Source: Burkholderiales bacterium
GTDB lineage: Bacteria > Pseudomonadota > Gammaproteobacteria > Burkholderiales > Burkholderiaceae_A
Direction: 5' to 3'
DNA length: 10,794 bases
Assembly (NCBI GenBank): GCA_030828265.1
Contig: JAURCW010000024.1
Location: forward strand, 1-10,794
Shown piece by piece: positions 1 through 7,340 of this stretch. The position numbers and the translations under genes are program-made. The notes under the pieces were generated by a model that saw only the letters and a list, made by a program, of their open reading frames with translations, made no database searches and was not told where the DNA came from. The stretch's first letter is position 1. Each line of letters starts with the position of its first letter.

Positions 1-2
1 GC

Positions 3-236
3 CTGGGTGCCGAACTGGAGATGTCGATTATTGGTCCGGAAGCCGAGGCACTGCCGCTCAATCGCGAAATCCTTGCCGAGTTTCTCGATCCCCACCTGAC
101 ACTCGAACTGGATCGTTTCAACCTGGAGTACAACCTGTCACCTGTAGCGACGGCTGGCACTCCTTTCCGCGCCATGGAGCAGGAGCTTTCGAGTTCTCAC
201 TGGATCCGCCGTGACATGGGTGGAGGTCGAGCTTAG
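3..236 (+). CDS. Partial GCS2-type glutamate-cysteine ligase-like protein, cut at both ends
   Basis: The reading frame is open from the left edge (codon at 3) to a TAG at 234-236. Only the part up to about 188 looks native. It begins [10 protein letters not shown], like the strand-forming GxELEM motif near the N-terminus of YbdK/GCS2-type glutamate-cysteine ligases. It continues with an acidic segment ending [11 protein letters not shown] and then [12 protein letters not shown], which fits the same fold region, where these enzymes bind glutamate and metal. After about codon 188 the frame is simply the antisense of smpB, so the last 15 or so residues are not native. The family call comes from a short stretch and is moderate; that the fragment is coding and truncated is clearer. 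The gene is not normally a neighbour of smpB, which fits a rearrangement or assembly joint. Confidence 0.5.
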   Translation: MGAELEMSIIGPEAEALPLNREILAEFLDPHLTLELDRFNLEYNLSPVATAGTPFRAMEQELSSSHWIRRDMGGGRA

Positions 237-419
237 TGGGGAAATATGCGCACCAATTAAATAAAGCTCCGCACGTCGAATCACCACATAGGCTTCTTTC
301 AGTTGGGCCCGGCCCGCGCGAATTGCCTTGGCCTCCCAGCCCTGCAAAACCAGTCCAGCCTCGAACCTCTCCTCAATGAAGTAGTCGTGGAAGGCCTTCT
401 TGTTATCGATGATCGACAT
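138..419 (-). CDS. smpB: SsrA-binding protein SmpB, C-terminally truncated by the junction
   Basis: SmpB binds tmRNA and brings it to stalled ribosomes for trans-translation. The first 82 residues match the family almost without gaps: [15 protein letters not shown] at the N-terminus, then [19 protein letters not shown], then GAHISPL and TRKLLLH, forming most of the OB-fold barrel that holds tmRNA. A full protein has about 150 residues. Here the last native codon is at 174-176 and the frame ends 11 foreign residues later at 138. The second half of the barrel and the basic C-terminal tail needed in the decoding centre are missing, so this copy could not work as it stands. The gene is divergent from ratA with only 11 bp between the start codons. 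An AGGA lies 4 nt before the ATG. Confidence 0.9.
   Translation of the reverse strand: MSIIDNKKAFHDYFIEERFEAGLVLQGWEAKAIRAGRAQLKEAYVVIRRAELYLIGAHISPLSSTSTHVTADPVRTRKLLLHGAERSASRRYR
174..188. other. Junction of two unrelated truncated genes with short shared sequence
   Basis: Rightward from the left edge, the plus-strand ligase-like frame is recognisable through the Leu codon at 186-188. Leftward on the minus strand, SmpB is recognisable through KLLLH, whose His codon is 174-176. The two therefore share about 15 bp (atggagcaggagctt), which reads sensibly in both proteins. Left of 174 there is no trace of the rest of SmpB, and right of 188 no trace of the ligase. This is what a join at microhomology looks like: a chimeric read or amplification product, a misassembly, or a real inversion. 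Confidence 0.65.
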
Positions 420-424
420 ACAAT
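396..424 (+). promoter_or_regulatory. Candidate ratA promoter with a leaderless start
   Basis: A TACAAT hexamer at 419-424 resembles the sigma-70 -10 box, and a weak TTCTTG lies 17 bp upstream at 396-401. The -10 ends 6 nt before the ratA ATG at 431, so transcription would begin at or next to the start codon. No Shine-Dalgarno sequence precedes the ATG. The element lies inside the 5' end of smpB on the other strand. The -35 match is poor (only the first two bases), so the call rests on the -10 and its position. Confidence 0.4.
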
Positions 425-430
425 CCTAAA

Positions 431-874
431 ATGTCCGTCGTAAAAAAGTCGGTGTTGGTCCCGTATTCGGCCAACGATATGTTTAACCTGGTCTCGAACG
501 TTCCCCAATACCCGGAGTTCTTGCCCTGGTGTTCGGGCTCCCAGATGATCCCACAAGGCGACGGCAGCCTGCTTGCTCGCGTGGACATCCAGTTTAAGGG
601 TATCCGCCAGTCTTTCACAACGCGTAACCTGCACGAGCCTGGTCAGCGTATTGCCATGCAGCTGTACGAGGGGCCTTTTCAGTCTTTGCAAGGCGAATGG
701 CAGTTTCATGCGATTACCGAGCAGGCCTGTCGAATTGAATTCTATTTGGAATATCACTTTGCCAGTGGACTGCTTGAGCGCGTGGTTCGTCCCGTCTTTG
801 ACCAGATCGCTGCAAGCTTTGTCGATGCCTTCGTGAAACAGGCGGAGCTTAGACATCGCCTTCCTCCTGCCTAG
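431..874 (+). CDS. ratA: RatA/Coq10-like START-domain protein
   Basis: This 147-residue protein is a single SRPBCC/START-fold domain of the RatA (YfjG)/Coq10 family. The family signature is clear at residues 14-34, an amphipathic helix followed by NVPQYPEFLPWC. The body carries FKGIRQSFTTRN and the YEGPFQSLQGEW strand pair, and a C-terminal helix closes the cavity with PVFDQIAASFVDAFVKQA. Mitochondrial Coq10 carries ubiquinone; E. coli RatA has been reported to bind the 50S subunit and block 70S formation, hence its label as a toxin. Which role applies here cannot be told from sequence. Length is normal. The ATG has no Shine-Dalgarno and sits 6 nt after a TACAAT box. The divergent smpB and downstream ratB are its usual partners. 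Confidence 0.9.
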   Translation: MSVVKKSVLVPYSANDMFNLVSNVPQYPEFLPWCSGSQMIPQGDGSLLARVDIQFKGIRQSFTTRNLHEPGQRIAMQLYEGPFQSLQGEWQFHAITEQACRIEFYLEYHFASGLLERVVRPVFDQIAASFVDAFVKQAELRHRLPPA

Positions 875-875
875 C

Positions 876-881
876 AAGGGG
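876..881 (+). promoter_or_regulatory. Shine-Dalgarno sequence fixing the TTG start of ratB
   Basis: AAGGGG lies just after the ratA stop codon (872-874) and 8 nt before a TTG at 890. No ATG or GTG in frame lies close enough to use it without removing the first beta strand of the protein. It therefore supports the TTG as the true start. Confidence 0.6.
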
Positions 882-889
882 CATCCAGT

Positions 890-1261
890 TTGGCGCCAAC
901 CACGCAGGCAGCAATTACCATTGAGCTTGTTGTGACAAGCACCTCGCAAGAGCTTAACCGCGCGTTTAAGTATTCCCTTGAGCTGCCCGAACCCATGACC
1001 ATTGACGATCTTTGGAGCTGGCTTTTACGCCAGAAGACCCAAGAGTGTGCTGAGCTTGCAGAGGCCATGAAGAAGGCCGCTGGCTTTTCCGTTTTTGGAA
1101 GAGCCGTGTCTGCCAATACTCTGCTTAACCAGGGCGATCGGCTCGAGCTGCTCAACCCTCTTCTCGCAGACCCAAAGCTTGCCCGTCGTCAGCGCGTGCA
1201 GGCCAGTCGCTCGGAGCAGGCCAGCAAGGGTCGGTTCGACCGCTGGACCCGCAACCGGTAG
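890..1261 (+). CDS. ratB: RatB/RnfH family ubiquitin-like protein
   Basis: This 123-residue protein belongs to the RnfH/RatB (UPF0125) family, a small beta-grasp fold whose biochemical role is not settled. The defining C-terminal half is present: FSVFGRAVSANTLL, then QGDRLELLNPLLADPKLARRQR at about residues 81-102, the region that marks the family. The N-terminal strand ITIELVV is also there. An inserted segment around residues 40-60 and a basic, probably disordered tail make it somewhat longer than the usual 90-110 residues. The start is TTG, supported by AAGGGG 8 nt upstream and 15 bp after ratA, so it is probably co-transcribed with ratA. Its TAG stop forms the first three bases of the -10-like TAGAAT of guaB. 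Confidence 0.85.
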   Translation: MAPTTQAAITIELVVTSTSQELNRAFKYSLELPEPMTIDDLWSWLLRQKTQECAELAEAMKKAAGFSVFGRAVSANTLLNQGDRLELLNPLLADPKLARRQRVQASRSEQASKGRFDRWTRNR

Positions 1262-1264
1262 AAT
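1236..1264 (+). promoter_or_regulatory. Candidate guaB promoter with a leaderless start
   Basis: TAGAAT at 1259-1264 matches five of six bases of the -10 consensus. TCGACC at 1236-1241, 17 bp upstream, matches four of six of the -35. The -10 ends 6 nt before the guaB ATG at 1271, so the mRNA would start at the ATG. There is no Shine-Dalgarno. The site lies over the end of ratB, so guaB could be transcribed on its own as well as by read-through. Confidence 0.5.
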
Positions 1265-1270
1265 TCGAAC

Positions 1271-2733
<1,463 letters not shown>

Positions 2734-2735
2734 GG

Positions 2736-4382
2736 TTGAACCACGACCAAATTCTTATTCTCGACTTCGGTTCTCAGCTCACCCAGCTTATCGCTCGGCG
2801 TTTGCGTGAGCTACATGTTTACTGCGAGGTGCACCCCTGTGACGTGACCGACGACTGGCTGAAGACTTACCTTCAAGCTCATTGCGTCAAAGGCATTGTG
2901 CTCTCGGGCAGCCATGCCAGCGCCTACGATGACCAGACCGATAAGGCGCCCGAGCTCGTCTTTCAGTGTGGCCTGCCCGTGCTGGGTATTTGTTACGGCA
3001 TGCAGACCATGGCTTTACAGCTTGGCGGGCGGGTTCAGGCCGGCGACCATCGAGAGTTTGGATCTGCCGACGTGCGGGCCCGGGGTCACACTCGCCTGCT
3101 CGAGGGCATTGCCGACTTCACCACGGCCGAGGGCCACGGCATGTTGAAGGTCTGGATGAGTCACGGCGATGGCGTGAGTGAGCTGCCTCCCGGCTTTCGT
3201 CTTATGGCCTCCACGGCAAGCTGCCCCATTGCAGGTATGGCCGATGACGACCGTGGGTACTATGGCCTGCAGTTTCATCCTGAGGTCACGCATACGATTC
3301 AAGGGCGAGCCATTTTGCAGCGGTTTGCCTCGGATATCTGCGCTGCTCGCCCCGACTGGATTATGAAGGACCATATTGACGAGGCTGTGGCCCGTATAAA
3401 GGCCCAGGTCGGTGAGCAAGGCGTTGTACTTGGGCTTTCGGGCGGTGTTGACTCCTCGGTAGCGGCAGCGCTTATTCACAAGGCCATTGGCAGCCAACTG
3501 GTCTGCGTGTTTGTGGACCACGGGCTTTTACGGCTTAACGAGGGCGACCAGGTCATGGCCATGTTCGAAGGCCGACTCCATGCCAAGGTGATTCGAGTCG
3601 ATGCCAAGCAGCGCTTCTTCTCTGCCCTTGAGGGCGTTCACGACCCCGAGGCCAAACGCAAGATTATTGGCGGGCTTTTTGTGGATGTGTTTATGGAGCA
3701 GGCCGACGCCTTAAAGAGCCAGGGCGCCTCCATCGCGTTTCTGGGTCAAGGGACCATCTACCCCGATGTCATTGAAAGCGGTGGTGCTAAGTCAAAAAAG
3801 GCCGTGACCATCAAGAGTCATCACAACGTGGGTGGGCTGCCAGAAAAGCTTGGTCTGAAACTACTGGAACCGCTACGCGATCTCTTTAAAGACGAGGTGC
3901 GAGAGCTTGGAGTTGCGCTGGGCCTTCCCCGTGACATGGTCTATCGCCACCCCTTCCCCGGACCCGGCTTGGGTGTGCGTATTTTAGGAGCCATCGATCC
4001 CAGGCACGTGCCCTTGCTGCAGCAGGCTGATGCCATCTTCATCGAAACCCTTCGCTCTACGCTAGCGACCGAGAAAGATCTTCAACAGGGTCTTTGCTCG
4101 GCGGACGACCTGGGCAAGACCTGGTATGACCTAACAAGCCAGGCCTTTGCCGTCTTTCTTCCCGTAAAGTCCGTGGGCGTCATGGGTGATGGCCGCACCT
4201 ACGAGTACGTGGTGGCCTTGCGTGCGGTGGTGACATCGGACTTCATGACCGCCCACTGGGCCGAACTTCCTCACAGCCTTTTAGCCAACGTATCGAATCG
4301 CATCATTAATGAGATTCGCGGCATCAATCGCGTCGTTTACGATATTTCCGGAAAGCCCCCTGCCACCATTGAGTGGGAGTAG
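2736..4382 (+). CDS. guaA: GMP synthase (glutamine-hydrolysing)
   Basis: GuaA converts XMP to GMP using glutamine and ATP. All three domains are visible. The class I glutamine amidotransferase occupies residues 1 to about 205, with nucleophile Cys86 in GICYGMQ and His181/Glu183 in QFHPEV. The ATP-pyrophosphatase follows, with P-loop SGGVDSS at 235-241 and [13 protein letters not shown]. The C-terminal dimerisation domain ends KPPATIEWE, the conserved terminus that closes over XMP. At 548 residues it is slightly longer than the E. coli enzyme (525), as in other Burkholderiales from memory. The start is TTG, 2 nt after the guaB stop. No in-frame ATG exists before the catalytic region, and [14 protein letters not shown] aligns with the family N-terminus. 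It is probably translated by coupling to guaB. The gene is convergent with the lpxL-like gene, 6 bp apart. Confidence 0.95.
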   Translation: MNHDQILILDFGSQLTQLIARRLRELHVYCEVHPCDVTDDWLKTYLQAHCVKGIVLSGSHASAYDDQTDKAPELVFQCGLPVLGICYGMQTMALQLGGRVQAGDHREFGSADVRARGHTRLLEGIADFTTAEGHGMLKVWMSHGDGVSELPPGFRLMASTASCPIAGMADDDRGYYGLQFHPEVTHTIQGRAILQRFASDICAARPDWIMKDHIDEAVARIKAQVGEQGVVLGLSGGVDSSVAAALIHKAIGSQLVCVFVDHGLLRLNEGDQVMAMFEGRLHAKVIRVDAKQRFFSALEGVHDPEAKRKIIGGLFVDVFMEQADALKSQGASIAFLGQGTIYPDVIESGGAKSKKAVTIKSHHNVGGLPEKLGLKLLEPLRDLFKDEVRELGVALGLPRDMVYRHPFPGPGLGVRILGAIDPRHVPLLQQADAIFIETLRSTLATEKDLQQGLCSADDLGKTWYDLTSQAFAVFLPVKSVGVMGDGRTYEYVVALRAVVTSDFMTAHWAELPHSLLANVSNRIINEIRGINRVVYDISGKPPATIEWE

Positions 4383-4388
4383 CTAGCC

Positions 4389-5312
4389 TTACTTTCGACG
4401 CCGCTTGGGGGGATAGACAGGCTCGAGGCCCTCGGGCCGAGTTTTGAAACGACGATGCGCCCAGAGGTATTGATCGGGGGCCTCTCCAATACGCGCCTCA
4501 ATGAAGGCATGGATTCGTTCCAGGCCCTGCGCAAGGCTCTCTTCCTTCGGGAATAACAAAGGCTCGTAGAACCTTGCCCGATAACCCCGGGGTGTAAGCA
4601 GCGTCACCATTGGAAGAACGGTTGCATTTGTTAGGTGGGCAAGCCTGATGATGCTGGGCTGGGTAGCCGCAGGGACACCGAAGAAAGGAACAAACTCGGC
4701 CCCTCGGGGGCCAAGATCCATGTCGGGTGAAAAATGGGCTGTGACGCCCCTCTTTAATGCTCTCACCAACGGCCCAATGCCCTCGCGCCGCGAGATAAGC
4801 ATCGGCTGATTAAAACGGCTTCGGCCCTTATAGATCCATGCATCAATGGCTGGAAGTGCCTGGTTGGAGTAAAGACAGACAAGCTGATCCTCAAGCTGCA
4901 GTCGAGCCCCACCGGCGTCAAGTCCAATGAAGTGAGGCGCGAAGACAATCACCGGTCGACCCTCCTTTCGAAAGGTCTCTTTCGCATTCTCGAAAAATTC
5001 GAGGTTTTCTAATTCAACTAATTGTTTTAACGCAACTTTGTCGACTCGCCATAACTGAAATAAATCGAAAAAGGCACGCGTAACATTACGAAAAAACCGG
5101 CGGGCCAGGGCCAGCTGTTGCGACTCAGTAAGGGCTGGAAAACACAGCGAGAGATTGCGCTTAACCACCAGGCGTCGGGGTGAGGCTAGCCAATACAGCA
5201 GGCCACCCAAGGGAGCCGAGAAAGCCTGTTGCACACCTCGAGGTAAATACGAGTAAAGGCCTCCAAGCCACAAGGAGCCCTTCACAACCGAATTGACAAG
5301 TGCACGCGACAT
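4389..5312 (-). CDS. LpxL/HtrB-family lipid A late acyltransferase
   Basis: This 307-residue protein belongs to the LpxL/LpxM (HtrB/MsbB) family, inner-membrane enzymes that add secondary acyl chains to Kdo2-lipid A from acyl-ACP. The catalytic HX4D motif is present: His127 and Asp132 in APHFIGLDAG. Other family marks are RNLSLCFP near residue 52, FNQPMLISRREG, the PDMDLGPRG and FVPFFGVPAAT segments, and the terminal YLWAHRRFKTRPEG. The N-terminal 45 residues are hydrophobic and would form the membrane anchor. A very basic tail (PPKRRRK) ends the protein. The style, with FVPFFGVPAAT, is that of Burkholderiales homologues. Whether it adds a C12, C14 or other chain, and to which position, cannot be read from sequence, so no LpxL/LpxM symbol is given. 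It is divergent from lpxA (59 bp) and has no Shine-Dalgarno. Confidence 0.88.
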   Translation of the reverse strand: MSRALVNSVVKGSLWLGGLYSYLPRGVQQAFSAPLGGLLYWLASPRRLVVKRNLSLCFPALTESQQLALARRFFRNVTRAFFDLFQLWRVDKVALKQLVELENLEFFENAKETFRKEGRPVIVFAPHFIGLDAGGARLQLEDQLVCLYSNQALPAIDAWIYKGRSRFNQPMLISRREGIGPLVRALKRGVTAHFSPDMDLGPRGAEFVPFFGVPAATQPSIIRLAHLTNATVLPMVTLLTPRGYRARFYEPLLFPKEESLAQGLERIHAFIEARIGEAPDQYLWAHRRFKTRPEGLEPVYPPKRRRK

Positions 5313-5360
5313 GGGCCGAAGTTAGCCTAAGCCCCTGGGGTATGATCGGGCGTCACTTTT

Positions 5361-5366
5361 TAGAAT
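5361..5366 (+). promoter_or_regulatory. Candidate -10 box placing the lpxA start at the mRNA 5' end
   Basis: TAGAAT at 5361-5366 ends 5 nt before the lpxA ATG at 5372. It is the same hexamer and nearly the same spacing as at guaB. I cannot find a convincing -35 box 16-19 bp upstream. There is no Shine-Dalgarno before the ATG. The 59-bp gap shared with the divergent lpxL-like gene must hold the promoters of both, unless they begin inside coding DNA. Confidence 0.35.
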
Positions 5367-5371
5367 AAACA

Positions 5372-6160
5372 ATGATTCACCCACTCGCTCAAGTTTCTCC
5401 AGAAGCCTCATTGGCTGACGATGTAAAGGTTGACGCCTTTGCCGTCATCGGTCCTAACGTAAAAATTGGTAAGGGCTCGTGGATTGCGTCGCACGCGGTT
5501 ATTGCCGGGCCTTGTACGATTGGCGAGCACTGCCAAATCTACCCCTTTGTAAGCCTTGGCCAGCCACCCCAAGATCTTAGTTACAAGGACGAGCCTACCG
5601 AGCTTGTTATTGGCAACCACAACATCATTCGAGAGTCGGCCACGCTTCACCGTGGAACCGTGCGGGGTGGCGGTGTAACGCGTGTCGGTGACCATAATCT
5701 GATTATGGCGTATTGCCATATCGCCCATGACTGCAAAATTGGCAGCCACGTGATCTTCGCCAACAACGCATCACTGGCGGGGCATGTTCATATTGAAGAC
5801 GGTGTCACCCTAGGTGGCTTCACCCTTGTTCACCAGTTCTGCCGGGTCGGGGCTCATGGTTATACAAGTATGGGGGCAGCCCTTAACCGCGACCTTACCC
5901 CTTTCACACTGGCCACGGGCAACTATGCAAGAGCCATCGGCATTAACAAGGTAGGCCTTCAGCGTAGGGGCATCGCGGCCGATGTTATTCAGGGGCTTGA
6001 GAAGGTTTTTCGCCTGCTTGTGCATCGACGTGGCCATCGCACCGATGAACCAGAGGTCATCGAGCTTCGCGGCCGTTATGGCGAGGTCGATCGCTTCGTA
6101 GAGTTCATTGAAGGAAGTAAGCGCGGCATTATTCGTACGGGCCGCGCGGCGGCTGAATAA
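5372..6160 (+). CDS. lpxA: UDP-N-acetylglucosamine (or 3-amino analogue) acyltransferase LpxA
   Basis: LpxA transfers a 3-hydroxyacyl chain from ACP to position 3 of the UDP-sugar, the first step of lipid A synthesis in the cytoplasm. The 262-residue protein begins directly with the left-handed beta-helix hexapeptide repeats (residues 1 to about 190) and ends with the helical ACP-binding domain. The catalytic pair is His116 and His119 in CHIAHDC, equivalent to E. coli His122 and His125. The UDP-sugar site segments PQDLSYKDEPT and IRESATLHRGTVRGGG are kept. Position 167, equivalent to ruler residue Gly173 of E. coli, is Met, which in Pseudomonas aeruginosa limits the chain to C10. The lpxD-fabZ neighbours usual in this position are absent. 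With gnnA/gnnB next door its sugar may be UDP-GlcNAc3N. The end overlaps convergent lpxB by 32 bp. Confidence 0.94.
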   Translation: MIHPLAQVSPEASLADDVKVDAFAVIGPNVKIGKGSWIASHAVIAGPCTIGEHCQIYPFVSLGQPPQDLSYKDEPTELVIGNHNIIRESATLHRGTVRGGGVTRVGDHNLIMAYCHIAHDCKIGSHVIFANNASLAGHVHIEDGVTLGGFTLVHQFCRVGAHGYTSMGAALNRDLTPFTLATGNYARAIGINKVGLQRRGIAADVIQGLEKVFRLLVHRRGHRTDEPEVIELRGRYGEVDRFVEFIEGSKRGIIRTGRAAAE

Positions 6161-7295
6161 GCTCGAGCACCCAGTCTGCCAGACGATCCGAGGCCCCGCC
6201 CTCTCCCAGGCTGTTCCTCACTTCAGACAGCGCTTGAACCATCGAACGACGATAGGCCTGATCAAATAAGAGGCGCTGCGTTTCTTCGCGAAGATTGTGT
6301 AGCGTGAATGAGGACTGAATAAGCTCCTGAATAATTCGGCGACCGGCCACGATGTTCACCAGTGCAATGTCTTTCACATGCACGAACATACGAAGAAGCC
6401 CATAGCTAAGCCAGCTAAGCCTGTAGATAACTACCATAGGAATTTTTAGCAGCCCTGCCTCAAGGGTCGCGGTTCCCGAGGCCACCACAAGTGCATCGCA
6501 ACTCGCCATCAAGTCCACCGAGCGGCCCTTCACCCAACGAATACCGGGATGTCGGCGGGCCTGCTCTTTCTCATCAATATCGAGTCCGGAGGCAATCGAG
6601 ACCACGGGCTGAACGCCCTCGGCCAGCATCTGCTCGGCCAGCCGCACCAGTGTTGGCATGTGGCGACGCCACTCCGACTCTCGTGAGCCCGGGAAAAGAC
6701 CCAGAATGGGCGTGCCCTTAGCCAAGCCAAAAGACTCGCGAAGCTGCGCCGTTGGACCCGATGCCCTAACATCATCCACCAGTGGATTGCCCACAAATCG
6801 TACCGGTATGCCAACCGCCTGGTAATACGACACCTCAAAAGGAAACAAAACGGCCATGCCATCAATGCGGCCCACCATCCGGTGAATACGACTTGGCCGC
6901 CAGGCCCAGAGTTGAGGGCTTACATAGAACAAAACTTTTAACCCAAGTGACTTCGCGTAGTCAGCAAGCCGCAAATTAAACTCGGCATAGTCGACAAGAA
7001 TAAGAAGGTCAGGCCGCTCGTCGGCAAGCAGGCGCTTCATACGCTCAAGCACCGCCCGAAGGGTACGGTAGTGCCAAAGGGCCTCCAATATACCCACAAC
7101 GGAAAGCCCTGCGTAATCCTGTTCAATATGCACACCTGCCGCCCGCATGGCCGGGCCACCCATTCCAAAAAAAGAAAGACGGCCGCTCTTCTTCTGAACC
7201 GCACTCACCAAATCCGCTGCAAGCCGGTCGCCTGAAGCCTCCCCCGCAACAACAGCAATTCGGACCGATTGGGTATCGCGAGGATTACAACTCAT
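6129..7295 (-). CDS. lpxB: Lipid A disaccharide synthase LpxB
   Basis: LpxB joins UDP-2,3-diacylglucosamine to lipid X to form the lipid A disaccharide, as a peripheral inner-membrane GT19 glycosyltransferase. The 388 residues carry the family marks in order: GEASGD (18-23), GMGG (44-47), the VD pair around Asp102, SPQLWAW (126-132), FPFE (151-154), PGSRESE (202-208) and ASGTATLE (272-279). Length is normal. The segments VDYAEFN, SPQLWAW and FVGNPLVD differ from the VDAPDFN, SPSVWAW and VGHPLAD I expect in E. coli and most betaproteobacteria, so this may be a different LpxB lineage. It is the last gene of a minus-strand operon, 45 bp after gnnB. The ATG has a GAGGG Shine-Dalgarno 4 nt upstream, within a 12-bp palindrome. 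Its 3' end overlaps lpxA, on the opposite strand. Confidence 0.94.
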   Translation of the reverse strand: MSCNPRDTQSVRIAVVAGEASGDRLAADLVSAVQKKSGRLSFFGMGGPAMRAAGVHIEQDYAGLSVVGILEALWHYRTLRAVLERMKRLLADERPDLLILVDYAEFNLRLADYAKSLGLKVLFYVSPQLWAWRPSRIHRMVGRIDGMAVLFPFEVSYYQAVGIPVRFVGNPLVDDVRASGPTAQLRESFGLAKGTPILGLFPGSRESEWRRHMPTLVRLAEQMLAEGVQPVVSIASGLDIDEKEQARRHPGIRWVKGRSVDLMASCDALVVASGTATLEAGLLKIPMVVIYRLSWLSYGLLRMFVHVKDIALVNIVAGRRIIQELIQSSFTLHNLREETQRLLFDQAYRRSMVQALSEVRNSLGEGGASDRLADWVLELIQPPRGPYE

Positions 7296-7300
7296 GCCGC

Positions 7301-7312
7301 CCTCTTAAGAGG
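7301..7312. repeat. 12-bp perfect palindrome over the lpxB ribosome binding site
   Basis: CCTCTTAAGAGG reads the same on both strands. In the lpxB mRNA its right arm supplies the GAGG of the Shine-Dalgarno, and its left arm, CCTC, could pair with it around a TTAA loop. A 4-bp stem is weak. This may be chance, a modest brake on lpxB translation, or a protein site. Confidence 0.3.
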
Positions 7313-7340
7313 ACGCCAGGCCATGAATGGAGAATGGTGA

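Noticed and set aside
299..949. 216-residue minus-strand open frame across ratA
   Set aside because: It is antisense to the well-conserved ratA and smpB frames, shows no recognisable domain, and has low-complexity Arg/Ser-rich ends.
4380..4391. Shared terminator between guaA and the lpxL-like gene
   Set aside because: Only 6 bp separates the stop codons, with no GC-rich stem or T-run on either strand.
5293..5298. Perfect TTGACA on the plus strand upstream of lpxA
   Set aside because: It is 62 bp from the TAGAAT box and has no -10-like hexamer 16-18 bp downstream. It lies within the lpxL-like coding region and is likely chance.
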